Translations under genes and position numbers: made by a program | Origin: UBA10365 sp041441915 | Lineage (GTDB): Bacteria; Pseudomonadota; Alphaproteobacteria; Rhodobacterales; Rhodobacteraceae | Length of the DNA: 64,000 nucleotides | Direction: 5' to 3' | Assembly (NCBI GenBank): GCA_041441915.1 | Contig: JASDRS010000010.1 | Coordinates: 62,001 to 126,000 of the forward strand | Notes under the pieces: generated by a model | Told to the model about the DNA's origin: nothing | What the model saw: only the letters and a program-made list of their open reading frames with translations | Databases searched by the model: none | Part shown: in pieces, positions 8,415-16,960 of the stretch | How positions within the stretch are numbered: the first letter of the stretch is position 1 | How the letters are laid out: each line of letters begins with the position of its first letter

Positions 8415-8849
8415 TTAACTCTGGGCCGCCCTGCGCGCATGAGCGGATTCTACGTCAGTTAGGCCCAATAGATGGGCTACAAGTCGTAAAACTTGGTCCT
8501 CTTCGTTAGCGCGCGATCCATCGGCCAAAGCAACCGACCAAAGCGCTTGCATCAGTGATTGGCGTTCGGAATGGGCGACGGCCTCTTTTATGGCTCGAGT
8601 AAAGCGCACTGTGTCAGGAGCTCCAGCTTCAAGGTCTTCGGCGTCATTGCGTAGGGCCGCAACCTCGGTCTGCGAAAGAGGGTAAAGGCTGCAAAGAACT
8701 GCATCAATGCGGGCGACTTCAACAGCGGCATAATCACCGTCCGTGCGTGCCACGCGCACAAGCAAAGCAGCTAATGCCAAACGCGCGTCAAATTGTGACA
8801 AAGGCGCTGGATGCGGGGCCAGTAGTTTGCGTAAAAAAGCTTCAATCAT
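8415..8849 (-). CDS. TerB-family (tellurite-resistance domain) protein
   Basis: A 144-residue helical protein. It shows the TerB/co-chaperone DjlA N-terminal pattern: ALAALLVRVARTDGDYAAVE near residue 30, with the acidic DGDY turn, and a second similar half, LWSVALADGSRANEEDQVLR, near residue 105, each with a metal-type acidic loop. TerB proteins are cytoplasmic and often linked to metal or oxidative stress, but the function of this stand-alone family is not settled. The longer reading frame begins at 9011 inside rlmJ; I chose the ATG at 8849 because AAAGGAAA lies 5-12 bases upstream and the domain begins just after it. It follows rlmJ by 16 bases and is probably co-transcribed with it. Confidence 0.8.
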   Translation of the reverse strand: MIEAFLRKLLAPHPAPLSQFDARLALAALLVRVARTDGDYAAVEVARIDAVLCSLYPLSQTEVAALRNDAEDLEAGAPDTVRFTRAIKEAVAHSERQSLMQALWSVALADGSRANEEDQVLRLVAHLLGLTDVESAHARRAAQS

Positions 8850-8865
8850 AGAGTTTCCTTTCGGC

Positions 8866-9648
8866 CTAGGTAAAGGCCTTTTGAAACAACTGCCCGAGGG
8901 TGGCCGCTTCGGCATCGAGCCCATAGGGCGGGTTAATAATGAATATTCCAGAACCCACCATACGATGTCCAGCATGAAAGGGTGAAAACCTGACCTCGTG
9001 GCGCAATGCATCTGGAAACCGCTCGGTTAGGTCGGTCAACATAGCCTTGTGTGTCTGTTGTAGCAAAATAGGGTACCAAAGCATCAGAATGCCAACATTC
9101 CACTTGCGGTTAATCTGGATCAGATGTTTGGGAATAGTCTCATAGTCAAATTTGATCTCATAACTTGGATCAATAAACATCAAACCACGCCGCGGTGTGG
9201 GGGGGGAAAGCGCCAAAGCCATGTAAAACCCATCATGAGGATGAATATGCGCGCCCCAAGGTCGCAAATTTTCTGAAAGTGCGCTGTGCTCCTGAGGATG
9301 AAGTTCTGCCAAATTAATCGTATCACTGTCGCGCAGTGAAAGAGCGGCAATCAGTGGTGATCCAGGGTAAGCCATGGCGCCAAATTGTGCGCGGGTTTCC
9401 GACAGGCGCTGGACATATGGATGGTCTTTTGAAAACAGAGGGGCTAGCTTTTCAATTCCAACCTGTGCTTCACCAGTTTTTTTGGCTTCGGGTGCATCAA
9501 GATCGTAAAGCCCGCGCCCAGCATGGGTCTCTATATAGCTGAGCGGTTTATCCTTTTTTGTTAAATAATTGAAGGCAACGGACAAAAGAGCATGTTTATG
9601 TACATCTGCGGGGTTTCCAGCGTGAAAAAGATGTTGATATGAAAGCAT
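8866..9648 (-). CDS. rlmJ: 23S rRNA (adenine2030-N6)-methyltransferase RlmJ
   Basis: RlmJ methylates A2030 of 23S rRNA with S-adenosylmethionine. The 260-residue protein starts with the family hallmark LSYQHLFHAGNPADVHKH, followed by YIETHAGRGLYDL (SAM-binding loop) and the catalytic MFIDPSYEIK, which corresponds to the DPPY motif of N6-adenine methyltransferases. Length and motif order match the family. The start ATG at 9648 gives the conserved N-terminus. It heads a two-gene unit with the TerB-domain gene. The upstream 414-base region contains an inverted repeat but no gene. Confidence 0.92.
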   Translation of the reverse strand: MLSYQHLFHAGNPADVHKHALLSVAFNYLTKKDKPLSYIETHAGRGLYDLDAPEAKKTGEAQVGIEKLAPLFSKDHPYVQRLSETRAQFGAMAYPGSPLIAALSLRDSDTINLAELHPQEHSALSENLRPWGAHIHPHDGFYMALALSPPTPRRGLMFIDPSYEIKFDYETIPKHLIQINRKWNVGILMLWYPILLQQTHKAMLTDLTERFPDALRHEVRFSPFHAGHRMVGSGIFIINPPYGLDAEAATLGQLFQKAFT

Positions 9649-10062
9649 CTGTGTTTTCTAAAGCGGAACGAGCGCTGCGGCAATGGGCTTCGCGACGATT
9701 GGCGCCAAAGTTGTGCTGAGCTAAACAACTTTGTTAATAAGTGGCATGGATTTTCGGAGTTACCGCGCATTTTTTAGTAGCTTTCCTTATGCATAGTATC
9801 CAAAGAGACTTCAGCGAGTTTGAATGAGCTCTTTTGGACTGTTCTAATAAACAGACTTAGGGGGCCAATGTTTGCACTTTATGCCCCAAGACTTACTAAT
9901 TTATTAAGGCAGATGAAGGAACGCGCAGTAGCTAATGACAAATCTGACCGGGCGTTTTGGTGGTGGTATAGGATGCAAGTGCTTAGGATCGCATAGGCTG
10001 GTGGCATTGAATATGAAGAAGTTTAAACTATTATTTAGCAAAGTCTTTTCAAAGGGCGGATC
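9649..10062. other. Intergenic region between divergent rlmJ and RND operon
   Basis: 414 bases without a convincing gene. It must hold the divergent promoters of rlmJ (minus) and the first RND operon (plus). The one clear element is an inverted repeat with perfect 9-bp arms, CAAAGTTGT (9706-9714) and ACAACTTTG (9725-9733), separated by 10 bases. It lies about 60-85 bases upstream of rlmJ. No T-run follows on either strand, so it is more likely an operator or a leader hairpin than a terminator. Confidence 0.6.
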
Positions 10063-11532
10063 ATGCGGTTTTTTCGAAAAAGTTTAATTGGCCTATTCAT
10101 GTGGGTGGTGACTTTAGGGTTCTTGGTCGTTGCCGCGGGCATGGTCAATATGGCTGTGCAAGATAAGATCGCCAGGCCTTTTCGCGCGCCCGTGCAAAAG
10201 GAACGTGTTTTTGCGGTCAATGTAAAAATGGCTAAGTCGCAAACCATCACACCCGTTTTGCAAGCCTTCGGCGAAGTGCAAAGCGCTCGCACGCTTGATT
10301 TGCGCTTTGCCCGCGGCGGGCAGGTAGCCGAATTATCACCACAGTTTATTGAAGGCGGCCAGATCACAAAGGGTGAGCTTTTGCTTAGGCTTGATGGCGC
10401 AGCACTTCAATCGGTTTTGGCGCGCGCAAATGCTGATGTTCTTGATGCAAAAAACGAAGTATCTGATGCTGGACGTGCCATGCTCTTGGCCCAAGATGAA
10501 GTGAACGCAGCCAAGCTGCAAGCCGATCTTCGCCAAAAGGCACTTGGGCGCCAAAAAGATTTGAATGGACGCGGTGTTGGTACTTCTGCCGCCGTAGAGG
10601 CAGCAGAATTGGCCGCTTCAGCCGCCGACCAAGCGGTATTGTCCCGCCGATCGAGCTTAGATCAATCTGCCGCGCGTAAAGGCCAAGCCAAAACGAAAGT
10701 TCAGCGTGCAAAGCTCTCTTTGCAAGATGCTGCGCGGCAATTGGAAGAAGGGAGCCTAAGGGCAGAATTCGCAGGAACGCTAAGCGGTGTAAACTTGGTT
10801 CAAGGCGGTTTGGTCAGTGCGAACGAGAAGTTGGGTAACCTTTTGGATCCGACAAAACTTGAAGTAGCCTTTCGTCTTTCAACCGAACAATATTTGCGCC
10901 TTTTGGATCCAGCAGGCAGGTTGATCGCTAGCCCCACGCAAGTCGTTCTGGATGTTTATGGAACTGAGTTCACGTCTTCTGCGGTTTTAAGCCGTGACAG
11001 TGGCTCGGTTGCTCAGGGTCTAAGTGGTCGGCTAGTCTTTGCTACGGTTCTTGACCCCACAGGTTTGCAACCTGGAGATTTTGTAAAGGTGCGGGTGAAT
11101 GAACCCGAACTTGACAGCGTCTTTCGCCTGCCCGCGGGTGCGGTTGATGCCCAAGGAACACTTTTGGTGTTGGGCGATGAAGACCGCCTTGAAGCGCTGA
11201 AAGTTGAAGTGGTGCGCCTGCAAGGAGACGAAGTTTTGGTAACCGCGGCCAATTTGAATGGGCGAGAAGTTGTGGCCCAGCGAACGAAGGTGATAGGTGC
11301 TGGCATCAAAGTTAAACCTTTACGGGCATCTGATGCTGGAATGGGAAAGGAACTCTTGTTAGGGTCGAAAACCGTGGAGTTGACCGATCAGCGGCGTCAA
11401 AAGCTAATAGCCTTTGTCGAAGGCAATGCATATATGCCCAAAGATGCAAAAGAACGAATTTTAGCGCAACTCAAAGAACCCCAAGTGTCTAGAAAAGTGG
11501 TTGAGCGGCTTGAAAGCCGTATGGGTGGTTAG
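10063..11532 (+). CDS. RND efflux periplasmic adaptor (membrane fusion protein), system 1
   Basis: A 489-residue HlyD/AcrA-type adaptor that would link an inner-membrane RND pump to an outer-membrane channel. An N-terminal membrane anchor (GLFMWVVTLGFLVVAAGMV, residues 8-26) is followed by the lipoyl half-motif around residues 75-110 (RGGQVAELSPQFIEGGQIT, GELLLRLDGAAL), a long alpha-helical hairpin (about 115-235) and the second lipoyl half (AEFAGTLSGVNLVQGGLV), then beta-barrel segments. An extra charged helical tail of about 50 residues follows (DQRRQKLIAFVEG to the end), longer than in most relatives. The permease gene begins two bases after the stop, so the pair forms an operon. The substrate is unknown. 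Confidence 0.88.
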   Translation: MRFFRKSLIGLFMWVVTLGFLVVAAGMVNMAVQDKIARPFRAPVQKERVFAVNVKMAKSQTITPVLQAFGEVQSARTLDLRFARGGQVAELSPQFIEGGQITKGELLLRLDGAALQSVLARANADVLDAKNEVSDAGRAMLLAQDEVNAAKLQADLRQKALGRQKDLNGRGVGTSAAVEAAELAASAADQAVLSRRSSLDQSAARKGQAKTKVQRAKLSLQDAARQLEEGSLRAEFAGTLSGVNLVQGGLVSANEKLGNLLDPTKLEVAFRLSTEQYLRLLDPAGRLIASPTQVVLDVYGTEFTSSAVLSRDSGSVAQGLSGRLVFATVLDPTGLQPGDFVKVRVNEPELDSVFRLPAGAVDAQGTLLVLGDEDRLEALKVEVVRLQGDEVLVTAANLNGREVVAQRTKVIGAGIKVKPLRASDAGMGKELLLGSKTVELTDQRRQKLIAFVEGNAYMPKDAKERILAQLKEPQVSRKVVERLESRMGG

Positions 11533-11534
11533 CG

Positions 11535-14500
11535 ATGGGACGCGATATCTCCAAAACTGCAGGCGGTGTTTTGTCATATTTTACGCGCCACGGCACGGCG
11601 GCCAATTTGCTGTTAGTGGTGCTGGTGATCGGGGGCCTCCTCGCAGTGCCACGCATGAAAGCGCAATTTTTTCCTGATTTGGTGATTGACAATATTTCAG
11701 TGTCGGTAGCGTGGAGAGGAGCGGGGGCTGAAGACGTGGACAATGGCATTGTTCAGGTTTTAGAGCCTGCTCTCTTGGCCGTTGAAGGCGTGTCTGGTGT
11801 GACAAGTGCTTCCCGCGAAGGTGCGGCCAGTTTGCGCATTGAGTTTGATCCCAATTGGGATATGGCACGTGCGGCCACTGATGTTCAAACAGCGGTGGAC
11901 CAGGTATCCACTTTGCCCAACGACGCTGAAGATCCATCTATCCGTCGTGGTGCTTGGCGTGACCGCGTGACTGATGTTGTGATCTCAGGACCGCTTGATG
12001 TAGCACAGCTGTCACTTTTCGCAGATGAATTGGTCTATCGCTTATTTACCAAAGGGGTCACCAAAGCCACGATCCGCGGCGTTGCAGCACCTGAGACTGT
12101 GGTCGAAATTCCTTCAATCAATTTGATGTCACGTGACATTTCAATGGCTCAAGTGGCCGCTGCTATTGCTGAAGAGGTCAACTCAGACCCTGTAGGTGCC
12201 GTATCTGGCGCAAATGCGCGTGTGCGAACAGGTATTGAAAAACGCAGCGTGGAAGAGATTAACAATATAGTTTTGCGATCAAATTCTGATGGTTCAAGCC
12301 TAAAAATCGGTGATATCGCTGATGTAGGCTTGCGTGGGTTTGACCGAAAAATTGCCTATTTTGTTGGTAATAATTCGGCTGTTTTAATTAGAGTTGACCG
12401 TTCGCAGCAGGGTGACGCTATTGATATTCAAGATACCGTTCAAGCCGTGGTGGATGAACTGGCCATTACATTACCAATGAATACCAAGATAGTGCTAACC
12501 AATACTCGCGCAGAATATATTACAGGGCGACTTAATTTGTTGCTCAGTAATGGTTTGATGGGGCTGGCATTCGTGGTGGCATTGCTCTTTTTATTCTTGA
12601 ACCCAAAAACTGCGTTTTGGGTAGCAGCGGGCATTCCCACCTCGATGTTGGCGGCTATGGGATTAATGTATGTGATGGGGGTCACCATCAATATGATTTC
12701 ACTTTTTGCTTTGATTTTAACCCTTGGTATCGTGGTGGATGATGCCATCGTGGTGGGGGAAAATGCTGATACCAAAGCCCGTAGCGGTATGAGCCCGATT
12801 GATGCGGCAGAATCTGCGGCACGGGGCATGTTTTTACCAGTTTTTGCCGCAACACTAACAACGATCATTGCGTTTTTAGGTCTTGTAGCTGTGGGTGGGC
12901 GCTTTGGCGATTTGATCCTTGATATTCCAATCACGGTTAGTTTGGTATTGGTAGCCTCCTTTGTGGAATGTTTTTTCATATTGCCATATCATATGGCCCA
13001 TTCTATTTCTGCAGTTGGTGCACAGCGCTGGTATGACATGCCATCGCATTATGTTAACCGTGGGCTTGACTGGGTTAAACAGGTTTTGTTTTCTCCCTTT
13101 ATTTTTATTATGATCAAATGGCGCTATGTGGTTTTGGCTGGCATGATTGCTTTGCTCGCATCGCAGGTTGCGATGGTGATTTCAGAGAAGGTACAGTGGC
13201 GATTTTTTTCCGCGCCTGAGGTATCAAACATTACAGCTAATTTTGTCATGACCGACACGGCGACACGCCAGGATACTTTGGCCATGATGCATGAGTTGCA
13301 GCGCGCCACTCAAGATTTAGGTGCTGACTACGAAAAACGTTACGGCACCAATCCCATGCTTTTTTCTGTGGCGCAAATTGGAGGTGGTTCTGGGCGTGGC
13401 CTGTCGGGTACGGAACACAAATCTATCGATCTTTTGGGCAGCATTAATATTGAAATTATAGAACCAGATTTTCGTCCCTATTCGAGCTTTACGTTGACGT
13501 CTGAGTTAGAAGAAAATGTGCGTAAAAATCCGCTTTTGGAAACTTTGTCGTTTCGCTGGGGACGTTCGGGACCTGGGGAAGATTCTCTTGATGTGCAGCT
13601 TTATGGTGCATCGGCTGCAGGACTTAAAGCCGCGGCCGAAGATCTGAAGGCTGCACTTGTTCCCTATACGGCAGTGACTGCAGTTGAAGATGATTTGGCT
13701 TTTGACAAGGAAGAGCTGATTTTGGAATTGACGCCGAAGGGGCAATCTTTGGGCTTTACTATTGACGCTCTTGGCCGTGAATTGCGTAATCGCCTGAATG
13801 GAATCGAGGCGGCGACCTATCCGGTTGGGGTGCGCAGTGCGTCTATTCGCGTTGAATTGCCTCTCAAAGAACAGACAGCTGATTTTCTGGAATCAATGCA
13901 ATTGAGATCCTCCAACGAAAGTTTTGTTCCGTTGGCTGATATTGTGCAGGTTGAAAGGCGTTCCGGGTTTTCTACGGTGCGGCGTGAAGATGGAATTAGG
14001 TTGATTTCAATTACCGGCGATATTTCTGAAGATGATCCAGTCGAAGCCGCAAACGTCGCAAAGGCTTTAGCTGAACAAATTCTTCCAGATATTGCCAGTC
14101 GTCATCAAGTTGAATGGCGGTTGGCAGGGCTAGCTGAGCAGGAAGGTGCATTTATTAATGACGCCCTTATGGGGCTAATCCTGTGTTTAACTGGAATTTA
14201 TCTGGTGTTGACTTGGGTTTTTGCCAGTTGGACGAGGCCTTTGGTGGTCATGTCGGTTATTCCCTTTGGGATTGTCGGCACTATTTTTGGCCATGACATG
14301 TGGAATGTGCCCATGTCGATGTTTACGGTTGTTGGCCTTTTAGGTATGACGGGCATTATCATCAATGACTCTATCGTTTTGATTAATTCCATTGATGAAA
14401 AAGCTAAGAGCCAGGGGCTGATACCTTCAATCGTCGAGGGCACCACGAGCCGACTACGCCCCGTTCTTTTAACTACTTTTACCACGGTATTAGGCTTGCT

Positions 14501-14927
14501 ACCACTGCTATATGAGCGCTCAGCGCAAGCTGGCTTTTTAAAGCCTACTGTTATCACATTGGTTTATGGCTTGGCTTTTGGTATGGTTTTGGTCTTGATC
14601 ATCGTTCCTGCACTTATGGCTGTTCAACATGATTTTAATGCAAATTTTATCTCCTTTCGGTTGGGTATACGCGTGCGCACTGGCCGGTTGGCACAAGCGC
14701 TTTGGGCAATCATAGCGTTGTTAGGGCTTTGGTTTTCTCAAACCTTGGGCTGGGCCTTTTTTAGTGGCCATATGGCCCCTTGGATAGTGGCTTTGGCACC
14801 AACTGAGTTAGGAAAATCAGCTATGGGCGTAGCTGCAATAGTGTTTGTGGTGGGGGCCTTGGCGGCAATTAGCCTAGCATATGTTTCTAGTTTTGCTTTG
14901 TCTTTCATCAGAATGCGCCGTTCTTAA
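11535..14927 (+). CDS. RND-superfamily efflux permease, system 1, with C-terminal extension
   Basis: A 1130-residue proton-driven RND permease of the AcrB/MexB class. TM1 is near residue 20; the large periplasmic domains alternate with transmembrane bundles. The proton-relay aspartates are in TM4 (LGIVVDDAIVVGEN), and the second bundle includes LGMTGIIINDSIVLINSIDE. After TM12 (GMVLVLIIVPALMAV) the protein continues for about 100 residues and contains two further hydrophobic spans (ALWAIIALLGLWFSQTLG and MGVAAIVFVVGALAAISLAY), giving about 14 predicted membrane segments instead of 12. The gene starts two bases after the adaptor. No outer-membrane factor gene is adjacent, so a shared TolC-like channel encoded elsewhere is implied. 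Confidence 0.88.
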   Translation: MGRDISKTAGGVLSYFTRHGTAANLLLVVLVIGGLLAVPRMKAQFFPDLVIDNISVSVAWRGAGAEDVDNGIVQVLEPALLAVEGVSGVTSASREGAASLRIEFDPNWDMARAATDVQTAVDQVSTLPNDAEDPSIRRGAWRDRVTDVVISGPLDVAQLSLFADELVYRLFTKGVTKATIRGVAAPETVVEIPSINLMSRDISMAQVAAAIAEEVNSDPVGAVSGANARVRTGIEKRSVEEINNIVLRSNSDGSSLKIGDIADVGLRGFDRKIAYFVGNNSAVLIRVDRSQQGDAIDIQDTVQAVVDELAITLPMNTKIVLTNTRAEYITGRLNLLLSNGLMGLAFVVALLFLFLNPKTAFWVAAGIPTSMLAAMGLMYVMGVTINMISLFALILTLGIVVDDAIVVGENADTKARSGMSPIDAAESAARGMFLPVFAATLTTIIAFLGLVAVGGRFGDLILDIPITVSLVLVASFVECFFILPYHMAHSISAVGAQRWYDMPSHYVNRGLDWVKQVLFSPFIFIMIKWRYVVLAGMIALLASQVAMVISEKVQWRFFSAPEVSNITANFVMTDTATRQDTLAMMHELQRATQDLGADYEKRYGTNPMLFSVAQIGGGSGRGLSGTEHKSIDLLGSINIEIIEPDFRPYSSFTLTSELEENVRKNPLLETLSFRWGRSGPGEDSLDVQLYGASAAGLKAAAEDLKAALVPYTAVTAVEDDLAFDKEELILELTPKGQSLGFTIDALGRELRNRLNGIEAATYPVGVRSASIRVELPLKEQTADFLESMQLRSSNESFVPLADIVQVERRSGFSTVRREDGIRLISITGDISEDDPVEAANVAKALAEQILPDIASRHQVEWRLAGLAEQEGAFINDALMGLILCLTGIYLVLTWVFASWTRPLVVMSVIPFGIVGTIFGHDMWNVPMSMFTVVGLLGMTGIIINDSIVLINSIDEKAKSQGLIPSIVEGTTSRLRPVLLTTFTTVLGLLPLLYERSAQAGFLKPTVITLVYGLAFGMVLVLIIVPALMAVQHDFNANFISFRLGIRVRTGRLAQALWAIIALLGLWFSQTLGWAFFSGHMAPWIVALAPTELGKSAMGVAAIVFVVGALAAISLAYVSSFALSFIRMRRS

Positions 14928-15030
14928 GATAAAATACGGGCAGTATGCATATTTTTTTTCACCCGCAGCATAAATTGCGCATTTGAGTTGTGTGGGCTTG
15001 AAATTAGCTTAAACGAGACTAAGTAAGTGG

Positions 15031-15046
15031 GAGTGAATGTTCACTC
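15031..15046. promoter_or_regulatory. Palindromic operator upstream of the TetR gene
   Basis: GAGTGAA-TG-TTCACTC: perfect 7-bp arms (15031-15037, 15040-15046) around a 2-base centre, 28 bases before the regulator's ATG. Size, symmetry and position match operators bound by TetR-family dimers, so autoregulation of the TetR-adaptor-permease operon is likely. Confidence 0.65.
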
Positions 15047-15073
15047 ACTCTCCCGAATTTGAAAGAGCCTAGA

Positions 15074-15721
15074 ATGTCTATTGCTGATGCCCGGCCGTCT
15101 TTAAGGCTTCCGGCCTTATCTCCACGCGGAGATGAGATTTTAGAACATATACGCCCAACGTTTGCCGGCAAAGGCTTTGATGGGGCATCGATGAAGGATC
15201 TGGCGCGCGCGGCCGGGATGAGTGTTGGTAATTTCTATCGCTACTTTCCGTCAAAGGCGGCCATTGTTGAGGCGATTGTGATGCGCGACATGGCTCGTAT
15301 TGAACAAGATTTTTCCGAAATCATTGTTTCAAAAGACCCGATGGTAGAGTTACGGCTGAAACTGACCCAACGTTTGAAAGACCCTAATTGCGCCCAGGAC
15401 GGACTTTTATGGGCTGAAATTTCTGCTGCAGCGCTACGCAAGCCTGAAGTCGCGCAGATTGTTGCCCGTATGGAGGAGATGGTTTTATCCTATCTTTTGA
15501 ATGTGTTTGGCCGTGTGACGGGGCAGTCTAAAGCTTTGGTAGCTCAACAATATGGGGCTCATGCTGGACTTATTTTGATGCTTGTGCAGGGTAATGCCAA
15601 ACAGAAAGCGCAAGACCTCGCAGCTAGGCGAACTCAAAAGCTGTCTGATCTAACCGCTTTAATAGAGCGTCAAATTCAATCAACCCTTGATGAGATTTCA
15701 CATGTACATGATGAAAATTAA
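15074..15721 (+). CDS. TetR/AcrR-family transcriptional regulator
   Basis: A 215-residue regulator with a TetR N-terminal helix-turn-helix (FDGASMKDLARAAGMSVGNF then YRYFPSKAAIVEAI, about residues 37-70) and a ligand-binding C-terminal helical domain. I place the start at the ATG 15074; a TTG 15 bases earlier is in frame but less likely. It is the first gene of an operon with an RND adaptor and permease, and its end overlaps the adaptor start. This layout is typical of a drug-responsive repressor of its own efflux pump. The palindrome at 15031-15046 is its probable operator. The inducing compound is not deducible. Confidence 0.87.
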   Translation: MSIADARPSLRLPALSPRGDEILEHIRPTFAGKGFDGASMKDLARAAGMSVGNFYRYFPSKAAIVEAIVMRDMARIEQDFSEIIVSKDPMVELRLKLTQRLKDPNCAQDGLLWAEISAAALRKPEVAQIVARMEEMVLSYLLNVFGRVTGQSKALVAQQYGAHAGLILMLVQGNAKQKAQDLAARRTQKLSDLTALIERQIQSTLDEISHVHDEN

Positions 15722-16949
15722 AGTATTTCTCGTTGGCCAGTCAAAACGGTCTTTAGTGTTTATGAGTGCTGCAGTGCTTGCCTTGGGGGGGGCTGGAGTT
15801 TGGGGCCAGAATGTTTGGGCGCAAAGCGAAGTGGCAGCTAGCGCCGAGGTGCAAGTGACTTCCGTGTTGCAAAATCTGCCAGCCATCACTGTAAGTCGAG
15901 TGGTACCAGTGCATTTGAAAGACCGTGTAATTGTATCTGGTTTAGTGGGTGCAGTAGAACAGGTTATGGTGCAACCATTTATCCAAGGTCAACCCATTGA
16001 AGCGCTGGACGTTGATGTGGGTGATTATGTCGAAGCAGGTCAGACTTTGGCACGACTTTCGTCGACTAGTCTTGAATTAGAAAAAAGCCAGTTTAATGCT
16101 TCACTTGCCTCGGCACGTGCTACTATCGCTCAGGCTGAAGCGCAGGTGCTAGAGGCCAATTCGTCCGCAGCTGAAGCCCAAAGGGTCGCCGACAGAACCT
16201 CTACTTTAAGAAAGCAAGGCACCACTTCTCAAGCGGCGGCGGATCAGGCTAATGCTAATGCAATTTCGGCCACTGCCCGTGTTACTGTTGCTACTCAATC
16301 TTTGGCAGCATCACGGGCACAGTTAGAATTGGCACAAGCGCAAATGGCCAATGTAGAATTGGAACTTAAGCGCACCAGTGTCGTGGCGCCCGTGGCTGGC
16401 AAAGTAATGTCACGCAATGCCCAGGTGGGGGCTGTCGCTTCTGCCTCGGGACAGGCGATGTTTACCCTTACACGCGACAATGCGCTTGAACTGCGCGCCG
16501 ATGTTGCCGAAGCTGATCTTTTGCGAGTCAAAATTGGCCAATCTGTTAAAATGCGCGCCGTGGGTACGCCCGAAAGCTTGACTGGCAGTGTGAGGTTGAT
16601 TGAACCTTCGATCGACTTGCGCACACGGCTTGGAGCTGTGCGCATTTCAATCGATACGCCTGATTTGGTCAGGGTTGGTATGTTTGTTTCGGCTGAAGTT
16701 TTGGCGGCCGAGCGCGACACCTTGGCTATTCCCGTAACGGCCATTGGTTCGACAGCTGAAGGGGCAAGTGTGATGGCTCTGCAAGACGGGCTTGTTACAC
16801 GCAAGCAAGTGACTACCGGCATCCGCGATTCAGGAATGATCGAGATTCTATCAGGCCTGAAGCAAGGCGATCTGGTCGTTACCAAAGCTGCCGCATTTGT
16901 GCGCGATGGTGATCGAATAAATCCCGTTCTTGATGTTAATTCAAAGTAA
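15708..16949 (+). CDS. RND efflux periplasmic adaptor, system 2
   Basis: A HlyD/AcrA-type membrane fusion protein of about 413 residues. It has an N-terminal hydrophobic segment (LVFMSAAVLALGGAGVWG) that works as a signal or anchor and ends near VWAQS. The lipoyl half-motifs flank a coiled-coil hairpin: IEALDVDVGDYVEAGQTLAR before it, and VVAPVAGKVMSRNAQVG after it. The hairpin itself is rich in Ala and Gln. Three in-frame starts are close together (15702, 15708, 15711); none has a clear Shine-Dalgarno, and translation probably couples to the end of the TetR gene (TAA 15719-15721). The permease follows after 11 bases. Function is export with the adjacent RND pump. Confidence 0.87.
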   Translation: MMKIKVFLVGQSKRSLVFMSAAVLALGGAGVWGQNVWAQSEVAASAEVQVTSVLQNLPAITVSRVVPVHLKDRVIVSGLVGAVEQVMVQPFIQGQPIEALDVDVGDYVEAGQTLARLSSTSLELEKSQFNASLASARATIAQAEAQVLEANSSAAEAQRVADRTSTLRKQGTTSQAAADQANANAISATARVTVATQSLAASRAQLELAQAQMANVELELKRTSVVAPVAGKVMSRNAQVGAVASASGQAMFTLTRDNALELRADVAEADLLRVKIGQSVKMRAVGTPESLTGSVRLIEPSIDLRTRLGAVRISIDTPDLVRVGMFVSAEVLAAERDTLAIPVTAIGSTAEGASVMALQDGLVTRKQVTTGIRDSGMIEILSGLKQGDLVVTKAAAFVRDGDRINPVLDVNSK

Positions 16950-16960
16950 AAGGTGACACG

